From Clostridia bacterium (lineage in GTDB: Bacteria > Bacillota > Clostridia > UMGS1840 > HGM11507): DNA of 53,653 nt. Shown here piece after piece: positions 27,717 to 36,335 of this stretch. A program made the position numbers and the translations under genes. The stretch spans positions 1 to 53,653 of the forward strand of contig JAFZHY010000017.1 in NCBI GenBank assembly GCA_017554615.1, read 5' to 3'. The first letter of the stretch is position 1, and each line of letters starts with the position of its first letter. The notes under the pieces are model-generated. The model did no database searches. It saw only the letters and a program-made list of their open reading frames with translations, and was not told the origin of the DNA.

Positions 27717-28634
27717 TTACTTAAGTCCGTATTTTGTCTTTACTCTCTCTAATTTTAAAATGAGTGGCTCAGATATAAAATATAAGAAAAAGGCAGTAGA
27801 AACTGCATGAACCAAATCAAATATAAATCCACTTACCATAGATGCAATAAAGAGTTCATAAAAAGTAGGGTTTGGTAAATATAAAAGAGCAGAAGACGGG
27901 TTTAAAATTCCAGCATAAATAATTAAAATTGCAAAAAAACCAAATATACTAAGTGATAATCTTGATGTTTTAATAAACCCTTTATTAAATATAATTCCTC
28001 CAACAAACCCAACCAAGCCTAAGGCAAACATCTGCCATGGTGTCCAAGGCCCTTGCATAAAATAAAAGTTTGATACAAAGCCTGAAACAGCGCCCACTAA
28101 AAAGCCTGTTTCTGCCCCAAAACAAACCCCTGCAATTATAACAGTTGCAACTATTGGTTTAAATTGTGGCAGTGAAGCAAAAACAATTCTTCCAGAAACT
28201 GCAACAGCACAAAGAACGCTTATTATAATAAGTTCTCTTGCCTGAGGTTTCTTTTCTTCAAAGTTAATAATAAAAGGAACAAAAATTTCAAGTATTATAA
28301 GAAGACTTATTATATAAAACTTTTTATTATCTAATAGATAGATGCCTGAAAATATTGTAACAGGTACTAAAATTAAAATAAAAAATGTTGCAATAAGTGT
28401 TCTTTTTGAAAGTTTATTAGTTTTTATCTTGCTTATTTCTTCTCTTTTTTTATAAGGCAATATAAACATAAGAAATAAAGAAAAGAAAACAATAGATATT
28501 ATATTTAAAATCTGTTCGTTTATAAATTTTAAAAAAACTATGTCGATTACCTTAAACTGATAAAGAAATATCAGCATAAATAATATAAAGAACGCTACGC
28601 CGAATATGTAAGAAACAGAACTTTTTTTATTCAT
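27717..28634 (-). CDS. ECF transporter substrate-binding (S) component, predicted cobamide uptake
   Basis: A 305-residue hydrophobic protein. The C-terminal 180 or so residues look like an ECF S component (SVLCAVAVSGRIVFASLPQF, KPIVATVIIAGVCFGAETGF, VGAVSGFVSNFYFMQGPWTP, WQMFALGLVGFVGGIIFNKG). The N-terminal 110 or so residues add roughly four more membrane segments, so the protein is longer than ordinary S components. The cobalamin riboswitch and the adenosyltransferase in the same operon point to vitamin B12 or another corrinoid as substrate. ATG 28634 overlaps the upstream ATPase gene by 8 bases and has GGGGGG before it. Confidence 0.82.
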   Translation of the reverse strand: MNKKSSVSYIFGVAFFILFMLIFLYQFKVIDIVFLKFINEQILNIISIVFFSLFLMFILPYKKREEISKIKTNKLSKRTLIATFFILILVPVTIFSGIYLLDNKKFYIISLLIILEIFVPFIINFEEKKPQARELIIISVLCAVAVSGRIVFASLPQFKPIVATVIIAGVCFGAETGFLVGAVSGFVSNFYFMQGPWTPWQMFALGLVGFVGGIIFNKGFIKTSRLSLSIFGFFAILIIYAGILNPSSALLYLPNPTFYELFIASMVSGFIFDLVHAVSTAFFLYFISEPLILKLERVKTKYGLK

Positions 28635-30255
28635 TTATAATACCCCCCAGTATTTTAATAATATCTTCGTCTGTAACAGCATCATCCAATATACCCCTTG
28701 CCATTTTATTGGCAGAAGTGGTGTAAAAACTATTTCCCATAAAGAATTTTTCACTTCTTTGAACAGTTGTAAAAATACCGTCAAACATAAGTGCGCACCT
28801 TGTAGAAACACTTGCGCAAAACTCTATATCGTGAGAAACCATAATAACAGTTATATTTTTATCTGTAAGATTTTTTAAAATCTCTTTAAACATTTCTTTA
28901 AAGGAAGCATCAAGCCCCTTTGTAGGCTCGTCAAGCAGTAGAATATCAGGCTCGTTTAAAAGCACTTTAGAAAGTGCTACTCTTTGTTGTTCGCCGCCTG
29001 ATAAATCGTATGGATGAAAGTCCATAACAGAGTCTATTTTACAAAGAGTGCATACTTTTTTTATCCTGTCTTTTTTTTTTTCTTCGCTTAGTTTTTTATC
29101 CAGTATATCTTCTAAATCTAAATAAACTGTATTTTTTACAAAAAGTTCCTGAGGGTTTTGAGGAAGATATGAAACCTTAAGCCCCTCTTTTACTGATATT
29201 TTCCCGTAAAAAGGCTTGTTAAGGGAAGAAATTAAAGAAAGAAGTGTAGTTTTTCCTGCACCGTTTCCTCCAAGGATAGAAAATATTTCTTTTTCATATA
29301 TTTTTTCGTTTAACCCTTTTAATATAAAAGGAGAGTTTTTATCATATTTAAAATAAACATCCTTTAAGGTTATAACAGGGTTTTTGAAATTAAAATTATC
29401 CCTTGATATCTTTCTTTTATCTTTATCCTTGCAAAATTCTTTTAACCATTTCTTACCCTCTCTTATTGTAACAGGGAAGTCGGCTCCACTATCTAATTTT
29501 AAATAAACACGCATAGGAGAGGGCAGGGAATATATCAAATCGTTTGATGTGCCTTTTAAAAATTCGCCTGTTTCTTTAGGTGTGCCTGTAAAGATAATTT
29601 TTCCGTCTTCAAGCACTGCGACTCTGTCAGAAATAGGGAATACATCTTCTAATCTATGCTCACTGATAATAACTGTTGTGCCAAACTCTTGGTTTATTTT
29701 TTCTAATATCTTTAAAAATTCATTTGCAGAAATTGGGTCTAACTGGCTTGTAGGCTCGTCCAATACCAGAACATCAGGTTGCATTACCATAATAGATGCA
29801 AGGTTTAAAATCTGCTTTTGTCCGCCTGATAATTCATCACATTTTTTATAAAACCAATCTTCTATTCCAAAAAATGATGCCATTTCAGAAACCTTAAGGC
29901 GTATTTCGTTTTGAGATAAGCCTAAATTTTCAAGCCCGAATGCAAGTTCATGCCATACCTTGTCCGTAACAATCTGATTATCAGGGTTTTGCATAACAAA
30001 ACCGATAGAGGTTGCACTTTCTTTTTTAGATAAATTTAAAACGGAACAATTTTTATAAAGTATTTCTCCCTCCAAATTTCCAAAAGGAGCAATTAAAGGT
30101 TTTAAAAGTCTTAAAAGTGTGGTTTTCCCGCACCCTGATTTTCCAATAACAGTTAAAAATTCTCCCTCATAAACAGAAAGGGAAATATCCTTAAGTGTCT
30201 TATCCTGTCTTTCGGGATAGGTAAAATTTAAATTTTTGATTTTAATAATTTCCAT
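28627..30255 (-). CDS. ECF transporter ATPase, two ABC domains fused in one chain
   Basis: A 542-residue protein with two complete ABC ATPase domains. The first has VIGKSGCGKTTLLRLL near residue 37, LSGGQKQILNLASIM and VLVLDEPTSQLD. The second, after about residue 290, has ILGGNGAGKTTLLSLI, LSGGEQQRVALSKVLL and ILLLDEPTKGLD. In most ECF systems these are the separate EcfA1 and EcfA2 proteins. ATG 30255 lies 28 bases inside ecfT and has GGGAGG seven bases upstream. The gene order T-A-S-cobO suggests a dedicated transporter rather than a shared group II module. Confidence 0.92.
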   Translation of the reverse strand: MEIIKIKNLNFTYPERQDKTLKDISLSVYEGEFLTVIGKSGCGKTTLLRLLKPLIAPFGNLEGEILYKNCSVLNLSKKESATSIGFVMQNPDNQIVTDKVWHELAFGLENLGLSQNEIRLKVSEMASFFGIEDWFYKKCDELSGGQKQILNLASIMVMQPDVLVLDEPTSQLDPISANEFLKILEKINQEFGTTVIISEHRLEDVFPISDRVAVLEDGKIIFTGTPKETGEFLKGTSNDLIYSLPSPMRVYLKLDSGADFPVTIREGKKWLKEFCKDKDKRKISRDNFNFKNPVITLKDVYFKYDKNSPFILKGLNEKIYEKEIFSILGGNGAGKTTLLSLISSLNKPFYGKISVKEGLKVSYLPQNPQELFVKNTVYLDLEDILDKKLSEEKKKDRIKKVCTLCKIDSVMDFHPYDLSGGEQQRVALSKVLLNEPDILLLDEPTKGLDASFKEMFKEILKNLTDKNITVIMVSHDIEFCASVSTRCALMFDGIFTTVQRSEKFFMGNSFYTTSANKMARGILDDAVTDEDIIKILGGIINE

Positions 30256-31103
30256 TTTAATACCTCCCAGATTTCTGAAATTGACGGAATAAGAATAAGT
30301 AAAAAGTAAAATACAAAAGAAATAATGCCTGATAAATCATATGACGGATAAATGATTTTCGGAAAGAAAACCATTGAGGCACTATTTATAAAATTCTCTA
30401 TAAATATAAAACCTGCAAATATTAAAATTAAAAAAAGAACAAGTGCATCATTTTTAGTAAATTTATAAATGGAATAGTTAGTTCTTTTAAAAAGTCCGTA
30501 ACCTCTTGCTCTCATACTATCTGATGTTTCGATGGCATTTTCAAATGCCCAGGTAATAGTTGCAGAAAATACTGACAGTGATGTTTTTAATTTTTGAGTA
30601 AACGATTTTTGGCTCTTTATCCCTTTTTGCGCCCTTAAAACTTTTTTTAAGTGCCTTATAAATGACGGAATAAATTTAAGAGTCATACAAAATATAAGTG
30701 CGAAAGATGGGGTAATTTTACCGAATAGATAGTTTATTTTATCATCATCTATTATTTCATTAAATGAAGAAAACCATAAAATAACACAAATAATCATAAC
30801 TGCCGATAAGGCGCCAAAAAGTATTGCCTCTTTCGTAATCGGTCTTCCCTCGGCTAAATGGAATAAAACAGTCTCTCCGCTTGTATTAACCAAAGGGTTA
30901 ATAATTAGCATAAATAAGGCCATAGGAAGAAAATATATAAGTGTTTTTATGCTCTTTTTTCCTTTTATCATAAGAGAATATGTAAGGGATAAAAGAAAGG
31001 AAATAATAACATAATGAGGATTTAGAATAAACATAGAATATCCTATAACAAATAAAAAATATAAAAAACTTACTAACGGATGAAAATTTTTCATTTGTTT
31101 CAT
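30228..31103 (-). CDS. ecfT: ECF transporter transmembrane component EcfT (CbiQ family)
   Basis: A 291-residue membrane protein of the CbiQ/EcfT family. Hydrophobic segments at the N-terminus are followed by the coupling-helix region, with SDSMRARGYGLFKRTNYS carrying the family-typical A-R-G motif near residue 200, and by further C-terminal membrane segments. EcfT links the S component to the ATPases. The frame extends to 31133, but that start would lie beside the riboswitch terminator; ATG 31103 has GGGGGG five bases upstream and is chosen. It is the first gene under the cobalamin riboswitch. Confidence 0.9.
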   Translation of the reverse strand: MKQMKNFHPLVSFLYFLFVIGYSMFILNPHYVIISFLLSLTYSLMIKGKKSIKTLIYFLPMALFMLIINPLVNTSGETVLFHLAEGRPITKEAILFGALSAVMIICVILWFSSFNEIIDDDKINYLFGKITPSFALIFCMTLKFIPSFIRHLKKVLRAQKGIKSQKSFTQKLKTSLSVFSATITWAFENAIETSDSMRARGYGLFKRTNYSIYKFTKNDALVLFLILIFAGFIFIENFINSASMVFFPKIIYPSYDLSGIISFVFYFLLILIPSISEIWEVLKWKLLKSKI

Positions 31104-31130
31104 ATTATCCCCCCTTACTACTACACTAAA

Positions 31131-31164
31131 CAAAAAACTGTGGTAATTTTAAAAATTACCACAG
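31131..31164 (-). terminator. riboswitch-associated intrinsic terminator
   Basis: CTGTGGTAATTTT and AAAATTACCACAG form a long stem. On the minus strand a run of six T follows, between the cobalamin aptamer and ecfT. It is the likely expression platform. Confidence 0.85.
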
Positions 31165-31209
31165 CCTGAGTTTTTCTGTGAAAATACGCATTACTAAAAA
31201 GTAAAAATT

Positions 31210-31432
31210 GCCCTATGTATAAGGCAAAGCCAAAGCAGGTCTTGTGACTTTTCGTCTTTAGTTTGCACTGCTCCCTAAAACCCTGCCTTCTCAGTTTCCC
31301 AATGACCGGCTTTCGCCAACGGATTTTAAAGCATAAGACGTATACACCGACAGTTTACGCAGAGGAATCACACCTCATTCCCTTTTCACCGGCCCTATCT
31401 GTTACCAATAAGGCCAACACTTTGTACGCCAA
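31210..31432 (-). promoter_or_regulatory. cobalamin riboswitch
   Basis: Read on the minus strand, the leader shows the conserved cobalamin aptamer blocks in order: GGCCGGTGAAAAGGGAATGA, GGTGTGATTCCTCTGCGTAA with ACTGT, the J6 region GCCGGTCATTGGGAAACTGA then GAAGGC, and the B12 box AGTCACAAGACCTGC. The terminator at 31131-31164 follows. It should shut off the ECF/cobO operon when adenosylcobalamin or a related cobamide is abundant. Confidence 0.9.
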
Positions 31433-31438
31433 TCTTTA

Positions 31439-31468
31439 ATTATATTTAAATTCTACTACCTTTTACAA
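31439..31468 (-). promoter_or_regulatory. promoter for the riboswitch operon
   Basis: On the minus strand TTGTAA (31463-31468), an 18-base spacer and TATAAT (31439-31444), just upstream of the aptamer. Confidence 0.55.
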
Positions 31469-31486
31469 AAAAAGTCAAAATATTTT

Positions 31487-33148
31487 TTAACCAAGTATTA
31501 TGTCTAATTGATTTTTATAGAAATTAACTTTTTCTTCTGACTCTTTATTTGTATCAGCCTTAACCATAATATACCCTTTGATTTTAGGCTCTGTTCCTGA
31601 TGCTCTTATATAAATTGTAGTATCATCTTCAAGTTCAAATCTTAATACATCTGCTTTAGGAAGAGAGTCAACTCCGTTTAAGTAATCAATGGTTTTTACA
31701 ATTTTAAATTCTCCGATTTTTTCAGGGGTGTTATTTCTTAGATTATAAATAATGTTTTTAATTTTTTCCATTCCCTCTAAACCTGAGAAAGATTTTGATA
31801 CAACATGTTCTTTAAAGTAACCGTATTTTTCATAAAGATTTTCCATTGCATCATAAAGAGTCATACCTTTTTCATTGTAGTATGCAGCCATTTCAGCAAT
31901 AAGCATAGAAGCGTTAACACCGTCTTTATCTCTTGCGTGTGTTCCGCTTAAGTATCCGTAACTTTCTTCAAAGCCGAATAGGAAAGTATGCTCATTTGTT
32001 TTTTCGTATTCTTTAATTTTTTCGCCGATATATTTAAAGCCTGTTAAAATATCCACCATTTTAACATTGAAATCTTCGCAGATATAATTTACCATTTTGG
32101 TAGAAACAATAGATTTTATAACTGCTCCGTCAGAAGGTAACTTACCTTGCTCTTTTAAGCCCTCTAAAATATAGTGAGCAAGTAAAACACCAACCTGATT
32201 TCCTGTCATACATACAAATTCACCGTTTTTATTAAGAACAACTATTCCCACTCTGTCGCAGTCAGGGTCAGTTCCTAAAATTAGGTTGGCATTATGTTTT
32301 TTCGCATATTCCATCGCAATATTAAAGCCCTCTTTATCTTCAGGGTTAGGCGATTTAACAGTAGAAAACATAGGGTCAGGCATTTCCTGTTCAGAAACTG
32401 TAATAACATTATTAAACCCTGCTCTTTTTAATACTTCTCTTACAGGTATGTTACCTGCTCCGTGGAAAGGAGTATATATTATTTTTATGTCTTTATTAAC
32501 ATCTTTTCTAATTCTTAATTTTAAAACTTCTTCATAAAAGGCTTCGTCAATTTCTTTGCCTATTATGTTTATTAAAGGGTTAGATAATTCTGCTCTCTTA
32601 ACATCAAATATAGAGATTTTTTCCATATTTTCAAATACTTTTTTAGCCTCGTCCGGTGGAAGTTGTGAGCCGTCTTCCCAGTATGCTTTGTATCCGTTAT
32701 ACTGATATGGGTTATGACTTGCAGTGATAACAACTCCTGCAATAGTTTTTAAATATCTTATTGCAAATGAAAGTTCAGGAACAGGGCGCAGACTATCAAA
32801 AAGATAAACTTTAATTCCGTTTGCCGCAAATACCTTTGCTGCTTCCTTGGCAAAAAGGTCGGAGTTTTTTCTGGAATCGTATGCGATAACAACCCCTCTT
32901 TCTTCCCCACCTGCATTTTTTATAACATTACTTAATCCCTGAGTTGCAAGGCCGACTACAAATCTGTTCATTCTGTTTGTTCCTGCGCCGATTATACCTC
33001 TTAAACCTGCTGTACCAAATTCTAAAAGTTTTATAAATCTTTCTTTTATTTCCTTATCGTCTCCGGTAATATTAACAAGTTCTTCTTTAAGTTCTTGGTC
33101 AAGAAAGTCATAGCCTTTCCATTTTTCATATTCGTTTAAGTAATTCAT
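31487..33148 (-). CDS. alpha-phosphoglucomutase/phosphomannomutase (PgcA-like)
   Basis: A 553-residue enzyme of the alpha-D-phosphohexomutase family that interconverts glucose 1- and 6-phosphate for cell-wall and polysaccharide precursors. The phosphoserine loop is ITASHNPYQYNGYK near residue 140, the metal loop is GTDPDCDRVGIVV, the sugar loop is FGFEESYGYLSGT, and the C-terminal phosphate loop is RASGTEPKIKGYI. ATG 33160 overlaps the upstream stop (ATGA), but ATG 33148 aligns with the start of Bacillus PgcA-type proteins (EYEKWK near residue 6) and is preferred. Confidence 0.93.
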   Translation of the reverse strand: MNYLNEYEKWKGYDFLDQELKEELVNITGDDKEIKERFIKLLEFGTAGLRGIIGAGTNRMNRFVVGLATQGLSNVIKNAGGEERGVVIAYDSRKNSDLFAKEAAKVFAANGIKVYLFDSLRPVPELSFAIRYLKTIAGVVITASHNPYQYNGYKAYWEDGSQLPPDEAKKVFENMEKISIFDVKRAELSNPLINIIGKEIDEAFYEEVLKLRIRKDVNKDIKIIYTPFHGAGNIPVREVLKRAGFNNVITVSEQEMPDPMFSTVKSPNPEDKEGFNIAMEYAKKHNANLILGTDPDCDRVGIVVLNKNGEFVCMTGNQVGVLLAHYILEGLKEQGKLPSDGAVIKSIVSTKMVNYICEDFNVKMVDILTGFKYIGEKIKEYEKTNEHTFLFGFEESYGYLSGTHARDKDGVNASMLIAEMAAYYNEKGMTLYDAMENLYEKYGYFKEHVVSKSFSGLEGMEKIKNIIYNLRNNTPEKIGEFKIVKTIDYLNGVDSLPKADVLRFELEDDTTIYIRASGTEPKIKGYIMVKADTNKESEEKVNFYKNQLDIILG

Positions 33149-33156
33149 ACTCCACC

Positions 33157-34365
33157 TCATATTTTGTTATTTATTATTTCATTCATAAGTGTATGCCCTC
33201 TGTCAAAATATATGCCCGACTTTTCGGCATCAGCCTCTGAATAAATATAATCATTTTTAATTTCTTTGTCAGTATTTTTAATCAGCACAAAAGGAACAGG
33301 GTCGCAAGTGTGTGTTTTAAGAGATATCGGTGTAGGATGGTCAGGAAGAACAAGCATCCTAAATTCTTCGCCTGATGATACTAAATATTCGTAAATAGGT
33401 TTAATAACTTTTTCGTCTATAAGTTCAATAGATTTTATCTTATCACTAAGGCTTCCCTGATGACCGCTTTCGTCTGCTGCCTCAATATGAAGATAAATGT
33501 ATTCATCTCCGTTTTTTATAGCATCTATTGCCGCCTTTGTCTTCCCGTCAAAATTAGTATGCACATTTCCAGTTGCACCAGGTACGTCAACCGATTTTAG
33601 TCCGCTTAAAATTGCAATTCCTTTAATTAAGTCAACAGCAGAAATAACTGTACCTGTAATGCCGAACTTCTCTTTGTAGTTTTCAAGTTTCGGTTTTGTG
33701 CCTTCCCCCCATACCCATATAGAGTTTGCAGGGTTTTTGCCCTCTTTAATTCTCTTTATGTTAACTGGGTGGTCTTTTAAAATTTCATAACTTTTTTCCA
33801 TAAGGTCTAAAATCATTTTATCTTCAGGAAGAAAGTCTTTTACAGGTTTGCCTGAAATATCGTGTGGGGGAGTAAGTGAACCTGCCTTTTTCATATCCTT
33901 TCTTAAAAGAAGATGACGGTAACTTATCCCTGCAAAAAATGAAAATATTTCATTCCCCAATTTTTGAGAAACTGTTTTAATAATCTCTCTTGCTTCCTTG
34001 GTTGATATTTCTCCTGCACTGTAATCTATCATTTTCTTATCAGAATAATTTTCTTCGTCTGATAAGGTTACAATGTTTGCTCTGTATGTAATGTCAGTAT
34101 CAGATAACTCAACACCGATACTTGCCGCCTCAAGTGGAGAACGCCCACTGTAATTAGAACTTGGGTCAAACCCCATAACGCAAAGATTTGCAACATCACT
34201 TCCTGGTTTTAAACCTTCATAGACAGTTCTTATCTTTCCCATAACTCCCATTTTAGCAAATTTGTCCATATATGGTTTATGTGCCACTTCAAGAGGAGTT
34301 TTGTTATCTATTTTTGGAAGTGGTAAATCTGCCATACCGTCTCCCAAAATTACAATATATCTCAT
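33157..34365 (-). CDS. ApgM-family phosphotransferase; proposed homoserine kinase or cofactor-independent phosphoglycerate mutase
   Basis: A 402-residue alkaline-phosphatase-superfamily protein: RYIVILGDGMADLPLPKI at the N-terminus (metal site), GLKPGSDVANLCVMGFDP carrying the usual catalytic serine, YSGRSPLEAASIGV, IEAADESGHQGS, LPDHPTPISLKTH and a late FDRGHTLM with metal ligands. This matches both archaeal-type phosphoglycerate mutase and the related proposed homoserine kinase subfamily. The gene is divergent from hom and lysC and no thrB is visible, which favours the homoserine kinase reading (inference). A GTG at 34374 is in frame, but ATG 34365 with AAAGGTGA upstream fits the family. 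Confidence 0.85.
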   Translation of the reverse strand: MRYIVILGDGMADLPLPKIDNKTPLEVAHKPYMDKFAKMGVMGKIRTVYEGLKPGSDVANLCVMGFDPSSNYSGRSPLEAASIGVELSDTDITYRANIVTLSDEENYSDKKMIDYSAGEISTKEAREIIKTVSQKLGNEIFSFFAGISYRHLLLRKDMKKAGSLTPPHDISGKPVKDFLPEDKMILDLMEKSYEILKDHPVNIKRIKEGKNPANSIWVWGEGTKPKLENYKEKFGITGTVISAVDLIKGIAILSGLKSVDVPGATGNVHTNFDGKTKAAIDAIKNGDEYIYLHIEAADESGHQGSLSDKIKSIELIDEKVIKPIYEYLVSSGEEFRMLVLPDHPTPISLKTHTCDPVPFVLIKNTDKEIKNDYIYSEADAEKSGIYFDRGHTLMNEIINNKI

Positions 34366-34397
34366 ATCTATCACCTTTACTGTTAGTTCTTTATTCC

Positions 34398-34426
34398 ATT
34401 ATAACCCATATTATTTTTTTATTCAA
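34398..34426 (-). promoter_or_regulatory. promoter for the apgM-like gene and pgm
   Basis: On the minus strand TTGAAT (34421-34426), a 17-base spacer and a perfect TATAAT (34398-34403). Confidence 0.7.
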
Positions 34427-34503
34427 GTTAATTTTAATGGCTAAGTGCAAAATATATGTATATTTATATATATGTTTGTATGAAATATACAAAAATACAA
34501 AAC

Positions 34504-34538
34504 AAAGAAAATTAAAGAAAATCAAAGAAAATTAAAGG
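34504..34538 (+). repeat. three tandem A-rich decamers upstream of the hom operon
   Basis: AAAGAAAATT, AAAGAAAATC and AAAGAAAATT follow each other without a gap and end in AAAGG. Two units of the same decamer occur at 39041-39060, upstream of the groESL promoter. The phased A tracts could bend DNA or act as a promoter upstream element. Confidence 0.5.
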
Positions 34539-34578
34539 AAAAAAGCGATATATGTGAAAAATAGCCTTTTAACGCCCC

Positions 34579-34607
34579 TTGTTATTGGTTCTGTTATATG
34601 ATATAGT
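34579..34607 (+). promoter_or_regulatory. promoter for the ACT-hom-lysC operon
   Basis: TTGTTA (34579-34584), a 17-base spacer and TATAGT (34602-34607), 40 bases before the first start codon. No T-box or lysine riboswitch is visible in the short leader. Confidence 0.62.
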
Positions 34608-34646
34608 ATGAAAATAAACAAATGTATATGTGGGGTGAACAACAAA

Positions 34647-35093
34647 ATGCCCGGACGAGATAAACTCTATGTAGTATCAAAAGAAGCACTTTCATCGGTT
34701 TTATTAAAAACATTACACGCCAAAGAACTTCTTGAAACCAAAAAGGTTTCGAGCATAACAGAGGCTATAGAAAAAGCGCAACTTTCGAGGGGTGCTTTTT
34801 ATAAGTATAAAGACCTGATAATGCCTTTTTACGATATGCAGTCTGAAAAAAAGATTACTTTTTTAATGGTTTTGGAAGATGTTAAAGGAGTTTTGTCTAA
34901 AATCTTAAATATTATGGCAAAATATAATGTAAATGTTATTACCATAAATCAGAATGTGCCTATCAATAAGGTTGCAAATGTTACTATCACTGTTGATACA
35001 TTTGATACAAAAATCAAAACCAAAGATTTAGTTACAAAAATTGAGGGTATTGACGGTGTTAAAAAAATAGATATTATTTCCAGTGGAACATAA
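34647..35093 (+). CDS. ACT domain-containing protein (PheB/UPF0735 family)
   Basis: A 148-residue protein. The first 70 or so residues resemble a small helical DNA-binding-like region (SITEAIEKAQLSRGAFYKYK). The C-terminal half is an ACT domain (ITFLMVLEDVKGVLSKILNI, then YNVNVITINQNVPINKVANV) that would bind an amino acid. Members are often encoded in front of homoserine dehydrogenase and are sometimes called PheB. A regulatory role in aspartate-family synthesis is likely but unproven. ATG 34647 has GGGGTGA upstream; the frame itself is open from 34608. Confidence 0.85.
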   Translation: MPGRDKLYVVSKEALSSVLLKTLHAKELLETKKVSSITEAIEKAQLSRGAFYKYKDLIMPFYDMQSEKKITFLMVLEDVKGVLSKILNIMAKYNVNVITINQNVPINKVANVTITVDTFDTKIKTKDLVTKIEGIDGVKKIDIISSGT

Positions 35094-35118
35094 AATAATA
35101 GAGAGGATGTATAAGAAT

Positions 35119-36324
35119 ATGGCTAAAGTTGCAGTAATGGGTTACGGAGTAGTTGGTTCAGGCGTAGTTGAAGTGCTTGATATGAATAAAAACTCTATTG
35201 CAAAAAAAGTATCGGAAAATGTTGATGTAAAATATATACTTGATATAAGGGAATTTAAGGATGACCCTTTCGGCCATCTTGTGATTTCTGATTTTGAGAA
35301 AATATTAGGCGACGAAGAAATATCAGTTGTTGCAGAAGTTATGGGTGGGCTTAACCCTGCTTACGATTTTACCAAAAGGCTTCTTATGGCAGGTAAAAGC
35401 GTTGTTACATCAAATAAAGAACTTGTGGCAACACACGGAACAGAACTTTTACAGATTGCAAAGGAAAATAAGGTTAATTATCTTTTTGAAGCAAGTGTTG
35501 GAGGAGGAATTCCTGTTATAAGACCGTTGTACCAATGCTTATGTGCAAATGAAATTACATCAATTAAGGGAATTTTAAACGGTACAACAAATTATATTTT
35601 AACCAAGATGTTTAAAGAGGGCGTAAGTTTTGATAAAGCTCTATCCGATGCTCAGGAAAAAGGCTATGCCGAAAGAAACCCTGCAGCAGATGTTGAAGGC
35701 CATGATGCCTGTAGAAAAATAGCAATTTTAACATCATTAGTTTACGGGAAAAATGTTGACTATGCTAAAATCAACACAAAGGGTATTACAGATATCACTG
35801 AAACAGATGTTAAATATGCAGAAGTTATGGATGGCGTTATTAAACTTATCGGCGCTTCCGAAATTATTTCGGGTAAGGTTTATTCTTCTGTTGAACCGTC
35901 TATATTATATTGCGACCATCCTTTAGCAGGAATTGACGGTGTGTTTAACGGTGTAATGGTTAATGGCAATGCAGTAGACGATGTTTTATTCTACGGAAGA
36001 GGAGCAGGTAAACTTCCAACTGCAAGTGCTGTTGTTGCGGATATTTTAGATGCTGTAAGAAATAAATCAAAATCTGAAAAATATTTCTGGGAAGCGGCAG
36101 ATTCTGATTTTATCGCGTCATATGATGAAAACCGTGCATCATATCTTGTAAGAATAAAGGGTGAGCCTGATAAAGTTCAGATAGAAAAAATATTCGGTGA
36201 TGTGGAAATAATCGAGGCAGTAGATAACGAGTTCGGTATTATCACACCGTGTATTGTAACAGGGGAATTAGAGAGCATTTTAAAAGATATGCCTGTAATA
36301 AAGAAAATAAAGGTAATTAAATAA
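35119..36324 (+). CDS. hom: homoserine dehydrogenase
   Basis: A 401-residue NAD(P)-dependent enzyme converting aspartate semialdehyde to homoserine. The Rossmann start is AKVAVMGYGVVGSGVVEVL. VVTSNKELVATHG, FEASVGGGIPVIRPL, GILNGTTNYILTKM and AERNPAADVEGHDACRKIAI (catalytic Lys region) follow. The canonical C-terminal ACT domain found in longer homologues is reduced to about 70 residues (SYLVRIKGEPDKVQIEKIFG). The frame starts at 35083, but ATG 35119 with GAGAGGA upstream matches the family. It lies between the ACT protein and aspartokinase, 11 bases before lysC. Confidence 0.95.
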   Translation: MAKVAVMGYGVVGSGVVEVLDMNKNSIAKKVSENVDVKYILDIREFKDDPFGHLVISDFEKILGDEEISVVAEVMGGLNPAYDFTKRLLMAGKSVVTSNKELVATHGTELLQIAKENKVNYLFEASVGGGIPVIRPLYQCLCANEITSIKGILNGTTNYILTKMFKEGVSFDKALSDAQEKGYAERNPAADVEGHDACRKIAILTSLVYGKNVDYAKINTKGITDITETDVKYAEVMDGVIKLIGASEIISGKVYSSVEPSILYCDHPLAGIDGVFNGVMVNGNAVDDVLFYGRGAGKLPTASAVVADILDAVRNKSKSEKYFWEAADSDFIASYDENRASYLVRIKGEPDKVQIEKIFGDVEIIEAVDNEFGIITPCIVTGELESILKDMPVIKKIKVIK

Positions 36325-36335
36325 GGAGGATTTAA

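Noticed and set aside
34504-34538. Possible CRISPR-like direct repeats
   Set aside because: The repeats are contiguous 10-mers without spacers, so they are a simple tandem repeat. No CRISPR array or cas gene is seen anywhere in the window.
34375-34646. Possible lysine riboswitch or threonine T-box before the hom-lysC operon
   Set aside because: The leader after the promoter is about 40 bases, too short, and neither the T-box core nor lysine aptamer motifs are present.
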